Below are positions 1 through 13,278 of a stretch of DNA of 64,000 nucleotides, one piece after another; position 1 is the first letter of the stretch; each line of letters opens with the position of its first letter. A program made the position numbers and the translations under genes. The stretch is from Varroa destructor (taxonomy: Eukaryota > Arthropoda > Arachnida > Mesostigmata > Varroidae): contig NW_019211458.1 in the NCBI RefSeq assembly GCF_002443255.2, positions 17,541,939 through 17,605,938 of the forward strand, given 5' to 3'. Under the pieces are notes generated by a model. It searched no databases and was not told the DNA's origin. It worked only from the letters and a program-made list of their open reading frames with translations.

Positions 1-3000
1 GTACATGCACACATCTGTATCGGCTAAGAATACGGCCATAATGCCCAGTTCCGTCGCCCGTTCACTGTGCATAATTAACACTCTCCCCAAAACACGTCTT
101 CGTTGCTGTCACCAAAGGCCCCACAACATCCGTTATTGCTAATTCGGCCGCGGCCTGTGCGGTCTAGGCGAGGACAGCCGTTTTGTCGGGTATATCTTCT
201 GATTAACTAATTACTCTCGATTCCTGTAATATTGTCCCTTTTTCCCATTCGCTAATTTCTTTTTTATTACATGTAGCGGGCAGCGTCGCTCCTCGAGACG
301 TTAGCGGCCGACCAACCGATTCCAGCTCGCGCAACAACAGAACTGTTTGAATATATAAAACAAATGCATGCATGGTGCGTGTTATGGTCTATCCTAGCCA
401 TTCGGCGCCGTTATGCATATTGCCTGCTTTGCGGCTACCAGAAAACACTAACACTGATCGTGAGGACTGTAGTGACGACTAGCTAAAGCTGCCGGCGGTG
501 ATCGAGACCCTAATCGGATCTCGTCAGGAGAAAGGAAAGAGCTAGTGCCAACAACTCGCTTGCTACGGCTGCTGATTCCTTTGCTACTGCTGGGAACGCA
601 GTGCTATGTAGATAATCAAATTAGTGTAGTATAAACGCGAAACAGGATTTGTCTGTGTATGGGTGCTTGCGGCCATGTTCTTCTAGCTTTTTGTTCTTTT
701 TCTTATCGCTTACATTCCTATACATTTGTGCTACTTGTCATAGTCGCTATAATTATCGGAGAATAGTTCGGATTCTTCCAACTCGTATTTTCCTATCACG
801 ATGGTGCATTAGCAGTCGATGCACGGCGTATACATATTTATGCGTACAATGATACGGTACGAAAAGGCGTGGGGTGCTGAGAACGGAACTGGTGGATGGC
901 CAATTGGTTCGGTGGTCAGCCCGAATATTTTCGTTGTAAAGCATATCGGATTGAGAAACTCCTTATTTCGATCTAGTACATTTCAATATTAGGTAATATG
1001 GTGTGGCCCGACTGGAAATCCATTGGCTCGGTTTTTTCTTAGTAGCCACTATGTAGTGAGAGAGTTTGTTCGTTTTACAAGATACAGGATGTTTAGGAAG
1101 TTACGCAACGCTATAGGAGATCAAGTAGAATCTTGCGGCTATGAGAGTTATATTCATTTTCTCCTCGTTGTGAACATCTATTTAGATAGCGCAGCGAAAA
1201 AAAAATCCAAGGATTTTCCCAAAAAAGGTGATGTAAAGAAAAAACAATTTTCGCTAACTTAATAGCGTTGTTGTTATACTTATGTAATGAATACGTAGCC
1301 ACAGAGCATTCCAAAACTGGGTAATTCCTTGATGTATATATGCTAATCAATGGTATCAGTTATATTTTCTCGCAGTGCAGCTAAACTAGACCAGCATGGC
1401 AACGCGGTGGTGTCTCGTAGTATACGGCTCCAAAAAACTGCAATCTAAAATTAAAAATATACGCTAACTGATGAAGATCACTTCTGCACCACACTCGGAG
1501 CAGAGTATGATCAGGCGAGGTAGACTATGAAATTTCTAATCGTTTGAATATCTTAACAAACCTAATTGCTCTATACCTATATGAGTTATGTTAGTGTAGT
1601 CTTTTCTAACAATTTACTAATTACGGTACCATGGTCACACTGAAATATCTGTTTTGCGAAATTAATAAGGACCTAGTGACCTATTTCCGAACCGCGAACA
1701 GTTGGAAAGCTACTTGGCATTGACTTGGTACTTCGGAATATCGTTATTCCACATCGTAGATGCAGTGTTATATCATCACTTGTTAACCATCCTGTACCAC
1801 CAATTATCGACGGCTTCTACTCTATAGTAATTCAGGAAGCTGGAATATATATACTACTTTAATTATGATCACCCGTAAACGATCATTAATAGCCTCAAGC
1901 AAAAATCTGCCTTTCCCACAATTCTGACGGAATCCGATTCATTCCACAGACAATCCGATGACCAACATTCGGATGTTACTCGGGAACTTCGTCCCAGTAC
2001 AGTGTCATAACTTACTTCTCGGCAGCCTTCGAATGAACTGGTGCTCAAGTCAAGCAAGAAACGCCACCGAAACCGTGCACGCCCCTCTTTGCGTGATACA
2101 TAACACGTAGTTCTTTTCAGAGGTAACTTGTACGGACGATCAGCTAGCCTTGCCTTAATTGCAACTAGCTCTTGACGCTCTACGTATATACATATACGTA
2201 TAGCCTGTGTCTCCGTTACAGCCGTCAAACGTTGCTCCAGGTGTCTAGCTCCACATATCGCGCGTATCAGTCTCACTATGAAACGTAAACTCGCCACAGC
2301 ATCGAAGCGACACCTGTAAATGTCACTATCGACCATTACATCCAAGATCATTCACCGAATAACGTCACAGTGAAATGCTGCCGTTGAAAGAGCTTGCAGG
2401 GGGATACATTGCCCTCTTTAACCATCGAACAACAAGAGCACTTCGATAATCACTTCATTCGTTAGCAGTATTTCAGTAGTCGTGCGGCTTCATCGAGTAT
2501 TTGCAGGACGCCAGCGAGAATTTCCTTAGGACACAGCGATATCTTTGCAATCTGTCAGTGGGTCGACCACAAGTGTGCAACTGGCATACGACTAACCAAG
2601 GCCAAATGCCCATAAAGAGCGGCAAGTCAGCTAAGCACGTAACGTAAAATAGAAAACCTTCAAACTCGTAAATAGCGAACTTTGGGGCAAAAGAACGTGA
2701 ATGTATTTGAAACACTGCTTTATTTATCGTAGGGGCACTTTCACGTATACACATGAGGCACAGGCTACTTCTGCTTTGTATCTGAATTATTTCACTTTCT
2801 AACATTTCATTAAATGTATTCTTTAGTTTCATTTGTATTCAAAATCGCTTCAACTTTGTTAACAGTTAAAGTTATGTAACATGTAACAGTTATGTAAAGG
2901 AAGTTCTTTACAGCCATTCATAACTGAATGTTGATTGTGGTTATTTTTCCCCTCAATTTGAAAATGGCAGTGTTTATGCTCGAACTCCGTCAATATGGCG

Positions 3001-6000
3001 TATAAAAGTGTTGTGACAGACCATCTACTGTTGAGCAGACATTACACCTGGATTAAAAGAAACTCATTCCGTTTTATCCAGCTGTATGATGTCAGCCGTC
3101 ACTCGCTCAGAAAAACTGTCCTCATGTTACAGTGGGGTGTAAGCTGCATTTCTCACCGGCACTGCAACCTGTTTATAAACTTTATAAAAAACGAAGAGAT
3201 GCCAAAGCGAATTTCACGACTTGCGTCACATAAAATGTTTCCCCACCGAAGTTAATGACTGCTCAGTTTCAATGTGAGACGCCAGAACTACAAAATAAAT
3301 TCAGAAATCAGTATTCTATGCGTGCAGTGATCACTCCTCGTTTTATTGATTCTATAATCCTGTCAAAGGACTACAAAAAGTATTTCAGGCTACTGCGGTC
3401 AGGATTTTTAGGCTAGTATAGTCCGTAACTTTTTAAATCTTTCATGAAATCACGATTGCTTTCGTCCCGTACTTCGTAGGCTTCGAGCAGGCGTGTCTAT
3501 AAGGCACCAGTCTAATGCAATTTAAGTGCCTGTCTACCGTCAGCCAATTTAAATACATCAGTAGCTTCTCAATGAATTTACGGTTTCTTGTACAAAGAAA
3601 CGTGTATAGAAACGGAGCAGTTGAGCCTCGGGTAACCCAAGTTCCACCCTCGATGCATGGTTCAGAACAACTAAAATTCTCCCCGCGACTACCTCGCATA
3701 GCCTTTTTATAGTAGTTTAAAACGGATTTTCTGAAAATAGCGATAGATTCATGGTACTAATAAATTAACAAGTAATCAGCAGACAAACAGGCGCTAAAGA
3801 GGCGTGTATTACCAGGTTGTTTGTTCTTCGGTTTACTGAATCCTACCGCTTTCTCTTTCCGATTTGTTTTTTCTTTTGTGTTTTTTTTACTTTTTTTTTT
3901 TATAATTTGGGATGAACGTACAATTATAATATTTGCCAAACCCTTTTTATTGGAGTACAATAAAGCAAAAGTACTGCAACTGTTATGTTATAATCCCACA
4001 GACGTTTCAAGTATTTTGGCTTGCCGTTTGCTAAGTTAATGTTTGTACCTTTACATCGTTTACAAATGCTCTTTTTCTAGGCCAAAAAAAAACTTCGAAT
4101 CCTGCATGAGTTCAGAAGCACTCGCTGAAGAGCTGGTCACTCAATTGTCTGTATGCGTTCTCAAATCAGTTTTTTTTTTCTTTTGTCGGCGCGACCCTAG
4201 AATTTTGCGCCAATGCCGATCGTTTAAAGATTACCTAAGAAAGAGAGTCGACTTCTGGGATATAAAGCAATGAAACGTTTCATATTCGTTCATCATCCCG
4301 GCCGATCAATCTTAGACATACATTCCGTTACATACATATACATACTACAAAAGAATTGAAGTTTTAAAACATTTTTATTTTTTTATTTGTTGCACCTAAA
4401 CGACAATTGAATTCTGTGTAAGGCTAATAACAAAAATCAGCCGTTAGTCTTAGCCAGTGACCGGGTCCTCAATCCCGGACGTAAGTATAAACTGATTATA
4501 GATGTTACGTGAACTTACGTAGTCCCATTACTCAAAAAAAAACCAGCAAATACATTGAATTGGCTTACCGCAGTCGACCATGATGATCTTGAGTGTAAGT
4601 GTTCACCAGTTCACCTATCATTACATTTCAGTCGACAAAGGTGATGTTTTTGGGCCTTCGAATAATCGACAAAAAATATGTTTCAAACTTGCCGCCCTTT
4701 ATCGAAATACTCATTTCTAGCGTGGCGCTTCATAGCGTTCAGCTATCGCGTTTCGTTAGCAGACGCAGTTAACTTTTTTTTTTTCATTTTACAACCGCTA
4801 CATTAGTCTCTTAATTTTCTCTTTGGAAACTTCGTTACGCAGCCTTGATTTCGTGAGCCTTTCCGACCGGATCTTCGTTCAATTTGAGTGCGAGCTTAAT
4901 AAACCGTTTCGCACCGCCTTTAGAGTCACGTTTGTTTGATGCGAACTCCTCATTAGCTGCTTTAGGTCATTATTCTTACTCATATGATGATATTAAAAGT
5001 GAAATCCTGCCCAACGTACTCGTTTCGTAAATATGATTTCGTTGCAGGGACTTAGGCATAAAGCAAATGTGTATGCGGTACAAATAGAATTTCCTGCTCA
5101 TTTTTAAATTTTTTTCACCAATAAATGGGTTCTATTAACAGCTAGAGATACACACATGTATCTAGGCCCGTAATCCTGAGGTCGCCTTAAAATAGCGCTC
5201 GTACAATAGCATATGTTATTTAGGGAAACACGGTTAATGGAGGTCATCTGCTAATTTCCGTGTTGTTACACAAATGTGATGAGCAAGCAAAGTCTAGAAA
5301 TTGATTATATTTGATTATGAGTAGCCAATTGGGCACTCGGTGATGATATCAAGTCACTATATTCTATATGGTAGATGCAATACGATGTAGTGTAGTACCT
5401 AGCACAAAAGTCAAATTTAGCCATGTTTTTTTCAATATGTTCGCGTATTTTCGGTCAAGCCGTACTGCTCATACTCACCGTCAAATAGAAGCATAGCTAT
5501 ACGTAGTATCTATTCATATAAGTATACGGCAGCACTGTCACGCTCATGCGGGGCCCATACAGGGTCAACAAATGGTGCTACACGAATGGCAGTACAGTTA
5601 CCGCTGACCAAGGAATAATGTCGGATTTCAGAGACCTGGAGGCGCAGGTTGCAGTCGTGGATGATTGGTTGCCTTTGGTGTCAAAGTGTAGAAGAGCGAA
5701 AGTTCTTTCTCTCGCTCGCTCCACCGTAGAGGTTGAACACAGCGTATTAAGTTTGCGTTTCCCAGATGGGAGTCGGCCGACAAAGGAAAAGTCCTCGTAC
5801 GCGTTCTACCTCTGACACGGCCCTTTCCACAGCTAGCATGCTTCTGTCTTTAGCCGTACTGAGATCTGCAGGGAGCATCATGCTGAAGCGACAGGAAGGC
5901 GAAGCCTTTGCATAATAATAGCTCAATTGCCTATCGATCGCAGTAGGGAGAGCGTGATTCGCGATACGGGTCGCTCGTTAACAAAACTGTAGCTGTAGTG

Positions 6001-9000
6001 GTGGATCCGTTCACTCTGGCAAAGCTGATGCCCGCGTACCACCATTGACCTTGACTGGCGTTGGAGTGTTGTTTATCCCTACCTAGCTGGGCATGTGCTG
6101 TAGGGAACGGGGCAGCGGCTCACAAAAGGAACGACCAGCGGTTGTTTGCTGCAATGGCAGCAAGCGACAAGATGATAGGGGCATCTCTGCAATTCGTTGA
6201 CTAACAGTAAGTTCGTTCAATTGGCGGTGGCTTAATCAGCACCTCCCTAGGTATACGTAGCCGTTACGACGGTAGTAGGAAAACTCGGAACCAGGAGAAC
6301 AGAACTGGCTGCAAGAAAAAAATCCATTTCTCCTGCCATTTTGCATAGCGCACCGATGATGGACGGGGACCGATGGCTCGCAAATTTCAAAACGATTTCG
6401 TTTCCAACTTGCGCTGTATGTACTCAGTGGAGGGGATAACGAACATGGTCCTGCTGCTGAACGTCCTATAATCAAGTTACACCTTGGTCAGGCTAAGGAA
6501 GCTCTTGTGCACTCGTTCGTTATGAGTCGTTTGGCCCACACTCGCCGTGTTTGCGGGTCCAAGGTGCCGTAGTAACATCTAAGAAATTCATGTTTTTCTC
6601 CTTCACTTTGTTTTGTTTCCTACAATTCACTGGCCTGATTCGGTCGAACGAAGTGGCGTATGGCTCTGCAGACCTTAAACCTCCGGCCTTTGGACACCAT
6701 TTGCCCTAGCGAACATCTTTCCTTTTTCATTATTTTTTCTAACGCATTCGCTTTCACGAAACATCTCCAAAGCTTCCAGCTATCCGATCCTATTCCCACC
6801 TTGACATCATCATTCGGTTTCTGCTCTTTTTAACTGAGCATTCATCCCTAGCCTGGGGTGAGGGCAACCGAGTTGTTTGTCAGCCACTGTATAAACATCT
6901 TCAGCGCCACCTTCTGCTGCTATCGTGTTAAGGTTAGCTCTTCTTTGTACAGAGTGGCTCGGACGTTCACCGTGAGAAGGCATAATAACGTCCTTTAATT
7001 AATTAAGTGATCTCCATCAGGCATCTCCCGCCTTGCACCTTCATCTGGTTGAGGAGCATATTACGCCTCTTTTTTTCGCCTTTCCGTGCCCATCCCACGT
7101 TGAGCTTCACGCCATTACGGCAATCCAACCGCTTTGGTCTATTCAGCCTAAGTAAGTATGACTGTGGCATTGATACTTTCTCAGATAGTCGGGCCCTCTC
7201 AATTAGACTTGGGACAACTAGAACTGGAAAATCTATTTCCTGCCATATTTTTTGCATATCTGCTCTGCTCAACTTTTGTTAACCTATGCATATAGGCACA
7301 CACGTTTATTCAATGACAATTCAATTACACTGCTCCGCTTTTTGTTTTACCTGAGCTATGAAAGTAACTGCTCTTAACGTAAAGCCTCTTCATGCAAACG
7401 GCCTAGGGTGGAGTGTCGGGTAGGATACGCGTCTTTTTTTTACCCGTAGCACCTGAGGGGTTGTGTATGAAACACTTCGATAGTAGTTTGCACTGCCGGC
7501 CGAAGGCCAAATTTGTTTTATTTGAGCGATTATTAATAATAATTGGTTCGACTCACCATCTGATCGCGACGTAACTCGTCAATGAGTCATTAACTTTGAA
7601 TATTCTTTAAACGAAACCCACTGCTTGACGCCTATGCTACATCGAATAACGTTTGTTTTCAGCTTGTTGAGAAAAGCGATATTGATTACTAACTTCGCGA
7701 CACAAATAGGGTATCATAAAAATGCAATTTCTCTTCAAGTAGGCTAGAAAAAACATGGTGCAACTTAAGTTTGTTAATGTTAAAGTTCAGTAATAAGCAT
7801 TATTTTTGTGATGTTGTCAGCCATTGCCTGTAACACATCTAATACAGTACATTTAGTTTACAAAAACACGCCTAGACAATAGACCTCGTCATTGTACCTA
7901 AAAATCAACAATTTGACCACCTGTCAACAAGCTGATTACCTTCACCACATCTGAATACCAATTGCAGAATGTCGCAAAAAGCATCGGATGGTGTTATCTT
8001 TATCCTCTCTCGTATACTTCTAACGACGCCATTTTATCTTAGTGAAGCGAAGCTAAATGTTTGGGATGAAAACCACCAATCATGAATAGTACCGACATCA
8101 TTCATCATAATTTACTGCGCACTCCAGCCATCGCATATGCGGACCCTCATGCGGATCTGATTGATACAGCCGCCCACGTGAGCCGGCCAACAGCGTTGCC
8201 TCTGGCTTAGCTGCCATTGATAAAACCGGCAGAAGCCTTGCGTTGCATCAAAATTCACCATTTGCTTTGATGTGGAAATAAGAAAGAAACGCAGAGCAAA
8301 CCGTAGTCATCAGGTCGGTCTGAAAAGCCACTTCGAATTTTATTGAACGAAATTGCAAGGGGCTGAAGCACAGCACAGACTGAGCGCGCAGCGCCCTCGG
8401 CAATGGCCCGCCAATTTAGTTGCGTTATCTCGTTCTTCGTTTGATTCAGTGCGGGTATGAAAATAACGGAAAACACATGTATCGTACGGAAGGGGCTCGC
8501 TCAGATATCATGAACAATTAGTAGATACACACATTCGCACAGAAACACTGGCCCATGGCCAACTCGCGCATACGCATACGAATTTTAGTAATAAAAATTC
8601 ATATTTGATAGCGCGTAGTGCGCTAAAGGGAGTACTGGTTGCCTGCGTACATCTTAATTCCTTCCAGCCTTAACCCGACTCATGCATGTGTGCAGATATA
8701 TATATGTACATAGTGCAGGTGTACACTTACCGCGTTTCTATATTTGTGACACAGGTGAAATCTTACGTCATACGAAAAAACCACATACAATCGCAGAGTA
8801 CGCCTAGCACATTCGCATATCCATACTGACAAATTCATTTGCGATCGAAGTAACAGCGAAGCCACCATACGTAACGTTGTTATCGTCGTGGTTTGATTGA
8901 CAGACGCCGATAAGAGCCTGGTACAATGGCTATTCTTTGAACGTAGTGGGGGAAAGGAGGGGGTAGTGAGATAATTGAAGTTTTCAGGCATCTAGATTAC
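1..9000. other. No recognisable gene; intergenic or intronic DNA
   Basis: AT-rich sequence with many T- and A-runs. The longest open frames (160 and 119 codons, both minus, near 1.9-2.8 kb; 89 codons plus near 5.6 kb) match no family I know and lack splice or promoter context, so I treat them as chance. No transposase or reverse transcriptase motif was seen. Confidence 0.5.
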
Positions 9001-9153
9001 AAACCAACGCGTTTTTTCATATCTCTGATGACAAGAGAATTAATCTTTTCTTGCATACATAGGTCGCGAGCGTAGGCTTTTGAAGTGAGAGGCAAACTGT
9101 GCCATTGTAGCTATATAAGTCTTATAGAGCAGAACTGAATAAAGTACTGCGCT

Positions 9154-9169
9154 TATATATATATATATA
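9154..9169. repeat. (TA)8 microsatellite
   Basis: A pure TA dinucleotide run of 16 bp in non-coding sequence. Confidence 0.9.
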
Positions 9170-10018
9170 CACGCTTTTTGGCCAGCCGTCCTGTAATCGT
9201 ATCTGCTGATTCGCACAGACGAGGAGTGGAAACAGTATTGTGAATCTTAGACTTATCGTTGTATATATCGATCCAATCAAAAACGTGCTTACTTTTCCCC
9301 ATGATGAACGTTTGTTTCGGGTCCTTCTGTACAGCACACGCCGAATATCTATAGCTGTCTTACGGTGTGTCACAAATCATGCACACTGGGTGCAGGATAT
9401 GAACTGGTAGCGCTGCTGGTTGTCCTTAGTCAAGACACGGTTAGATTCGTATGTAGAACACAATACTGGCCCTGCGTTCGAGCTCACTCTGTGCTCATTT
9501 TGGTTGTTGTATTTTGGGATAATCATCCTAGTGAAGATATGGTTGGGAGGTTTTTAGATACAGCAGTTAGGACCGGTCGATCTAAGGCCTCTAGGACCAA
9601 GCATTTGAGCCACATTCGGAAAATATTTGTAGCTATTAAATGAATTAAACAAGAGGTCGATATGGAGTTTTCAAAAGCAGATGTCTCAACCATCCTGTTC
9701 AAACTGAGATTCTGCCTGATAAATATTGACTTCACAAAAATTCTATTACTAAAACTTTAATTGTCGAAATTATTCTCGTGCATTTGTGTATATTGTTTCA
9801 GAATAATCTAAATATAACTTTTAGTCTTACTTATATATAAAATATTTCTTGTGCATAATTTTATTTTTCCCAAAATTGCTATTTTTTATAATGTACTTTT
9901 TGTAGAAAGAAATGCCCAAGTAGGAAAAAATCAAGAGGACCGTATCATTGACGTTAATTAGGTCGACATGGGTCAAACAAAATGTAACGATTAGCGTTGC
10001 GAATTTCTTTATTATTTA

Positions 10019-10042
10019 ATAAGTGTTTAGTTAAACACTTAT
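10019..10042. repeat. Near-perfect palindrome, 11-bp arms
   Basis: ATAAGTGTTTA and its exact reverse complement TAAACACTTAT are separated only by GT. The pairing ends at both outer flanks. It sits in AT-rich non-coding DNA just before an A-rich stretch. It could be a cruciform-prone site or a dimeric binding site; no mobile element could be tied to it. Confidence 0.85.
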
Positions 10043-10162
10043 ATAAACAATATTACAAACAACTTAAATAAATACAATAAAAATAGGTGATAGTCAGTAT
10101 TTTCGCCTACAACAGCTATTATTATATATTAACAGGCCTATATGACAATGGTTGTAGGGTAA

Positions 10163-10184
10163 GTAGTTGTAGTTGTAGTTGTAT
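10163..10184. repeat. (GTAGTT)n short tandem repeat
   Basis: About three and a half copies of the hexamer GTAGTT in non-coding sequence. Confidence 0.8.
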
Positions 10185-11568
10185 GAATCAAGCATAATAG
10201 TAAGATAATTTTACAGGCCGTGACTCCTAAATAGGAATAAGGGGATTCAGGTTTAAATAAAAGATTCGTTGATGAACAGGACATACATATTTAAAAAGTT
10301 CTATGCATTTCAATTGAGTATTCCTTTGTTGGAACATGCGTATGCGTTGCTCTTCAGATAGCCAGCGCAAAACTTACTCGCTATCAGAATCGAACACGCG
10401 CACAAACAATTACCTATTAGGCCTGGATAGAGTAAAGCCGGCATTTTCCAAGCGAGCCGTCAACCTTTATACGATGATTCGCGAACGCTCATTGTATACC
10501 TTTACAAGCGTCCTGGAAAAATGGCAAAAGCAGATCTGCCATTCTTTTCAGTCTTAGCTACGATTGATAGTGAATGAAAACTAACAAACAAACAAACAAA
10601 ATTTTAAAAAAATCATGATTCATCGCAGCTTACGGGCTCCATCACTTCATATACAGAATGCAAGAATACAACAAATCTAGTAAGGCCTACATTTGTAAGA
10701 TTTTTACAAATCTTTCAAAAAGCTAAATTTCAAATGACCATTACAACCAGTACACCCCGATTATATGGGTTAACCAGTTTGTAAATTCAAATACCCGAAA
10801 AGCTAGCTTCTTACAGCTACACAATTACATATACTTTTATATTCCTTGTATATCTACCTCATGATGACCACAGGCTATATATATCTGTTGCGAACAAATG
10901 TATTTTCAAATGAAATTACTGATGGTAAAACGCGAAATGGTTGTGTTAACTTCTTTGCAATAGGACTCCCGCAACACCATCCTATTAGTTTTCTGTTACA
11001 TCTGCGTTGACATTGAAAACGTTCCCCGTTCAAGATTTAGATATTTCTATAGAAAAGTCAATATGTAGCATACTAACCATGCACAACCTTTTCGACTAGG
11101 ATCACGTATGAGCCTTGATGGAGCAGCAAGGTTAGCCATCGCTCGGAAATATTGGAGATAATCGATTTTGATCTGATAGCAGAGATATGAAATATAGGTT
11201 CAAAGCGTGATCTATATCTTAGATAACGAGGTACATTGTCGTTTTTAAAAGGTCAGCCAGGGCTGACAAAGCTTAGGTTTCAATTATCGGTGACGAAACG
11301 ACGTTCCTTGGCTCAGTCTTTGAGCTGACCGACCGAACCTGAAGTGTAAATCATTGGCTCCTCTCGAAACGATCGGAAAGTCTCGTGGTGCTATTCTCTT
11401 TTTCTCCTGTGGCAATATTTCTACCCCAAGGTTAGACGACTGTGGGCTTCTTTAAAGAGGTGTAAAAGCTAGTAACGTCCTTAAGAGGTCACTATCCGCC
11501 TATCAGGGAACAGCTTTGCAGAGCCCTGCGCGGTGTTGGTTAAATTTTTATCTTGCAAGTCTTGTTAT

Positions 11569-11591
11569 TATATATATATATATATATATAT
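11569..11591. repeat. (TA)11 microsatellite
   Basis: A pure TA run of 23 bp. Confidence 0.9.
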
Positions 11592-13182
11592 GCATTATGA
11601 AAACGCGCCATTATTATAAAATGGTTTACCTATAAGCTGTTCTCTATTATTAAACATAAACGCTTTTTTTACGAACGGACAAACTGTGTTCGATGTTGGA
11701 TAAAGTAGCTACTGTGTCCCGGAAATTAAAGCACCAAAGATTTGTCTGCATACCGGAGAACCGCTGTCTTAAATTTTTCGTTTTTTTTTCTTTTTCCCCA
11801 ACCCAAACCGAAGCTAAAACTACCAGCTTTAAAAACGAATACTATACTGCCGGCTTTGACACTGATCGGGCGCCATTTTTCCGTATCTCGGAACCTACAA
11901 TCGTAGCTTATGAAATCTACTAAAATAGTCTCACTTGAAATCTATTATAACAGAATTTAGATGATAATTATTCATACTATATCTACTCACATTGCCGGTA
12001 TTCACAATCGATAGCCTCGAGTAAGTTTTGCCATAGTTATAATACGCTAATCGATTAAGTCTGAGTACGGAAATCGATCATGTCCCTGCTGCCTCACGGT
12101 GATTGCTTTTTTTCGTTACTGATTATTAAGTTGACTATTGCTTGACATCGTAAAACGGTGCTGGTGTGCCACAATAAAAAAGTCCCAAATTATGCATATT
12201 CTAATAGAGAAATCCCTAATAGCGGATATTTGCATCGAAAGCACTGACGAGTATTTATGACACCGTCCGCCTTATTGCCGGACCACAGAGTTGGCCGTTC
12301 AAGTCAATGTGTTTATAGCACGGCAAATTGTCGGGCATTCTCACACTCGCCGCCTGACATCAATAAGCTTCAGAAAGCTGATCTGCCCCTGTTACATAGC
12401 TGTAATATTGTTTTTTTTTTATACTTACCAACGAAATTTACGTAGAATGATAAATGCCCACGGTCAGGGTGACGACTCTACTGTCCAGTTTTTCCGAACA
12501 TTTTGAGATCTGTTTGCTAGAGAATTAGAACTATTACCAAGGTTGGAATTCAAAGAAAAAGAGTAAAAATCAAGGAAAAACATCCGAAACAATTTCTAGA
12601 TAAAGCTGCTTCAAAATATATAACACGTTATAGCCTACTATATGGCTTACCATCTATAAATGCTAGGTGTTTTTAAACACTATTTTTTAATTACGGAAAT
12701 ATTTAGAGTCAATATTTGTCCATTAAACATAATGATGCGCTGCCCATTAAAAAATACACTTGCCCATTATCTACATTACAGCGGTGACCATATGAAAACA
12801 TAAATTTATATCATTCTATCACAGCAATGTAACATGGCATAGAACATAATTCACTTGTCATCGACCCTTAAGCAATTCGTCCCTTAAGACCCCTTATGAG
12901 ACTGGACCAAACATCGCTATTCTATTTTTTAGGTTTCACGTAAGCACAGCCCAGAGGGACGTAGGTGGGGTAGATGCGACTGCGCCTATCACAAAATATT
13001 AATAACCTTTGGGAGTGGGTCATACTAAGACTTAAAATAATTCGAAGGATGCCAAGGAGTTCGTTCCTCATTTAGCTTAAATAGAAAATCATAAACAATA
13101 AAAACTAAAACACTCGAACGTTTAAACACGTGTAATTTATTTTTGTCAGTCAACCCGGACCGTTTTTAAACTTGAAGTCCTT

Positions 13183-13278
13183 ACCGTAAAATTATGCATG
13201 AGCCGTTAACTAGCAGTTAGTGGGAACAGTCTGTCTCTTGCTAGAAGGAATAGCCAACATGTAATGTAATTTTACGGT
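13183..13278. repeat. 96-bp imperfect foldback with 12-bp perfect outer arms
   Basis: ACCGTAAAATTA (13183-13194) has its exact reverse complement at 13267-13278. Inside, CATG/CATG and CTAGCAG/TTGCTAG (13210-13216 with 13238-13244, one G-T pair) can also pair, so the whole unit can fold as a stepped hairpin with an internal loop of roughly 9 by 13 nt and a terminal loop of about 21 nt. The internal loop is large for a microRNA precursor. A tiny foldback element or an RNA hairpin are the alternatives. Confidence 0.7.

Noticed and set aside
1869..2832. Minus-strand ATG frames of 160 and 119 codons
   Set aside because: No recognisable domain, no signal peptide, no splice or poly(A) context. The length is possible by chance in this much DNA. 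A protein search would settle it.
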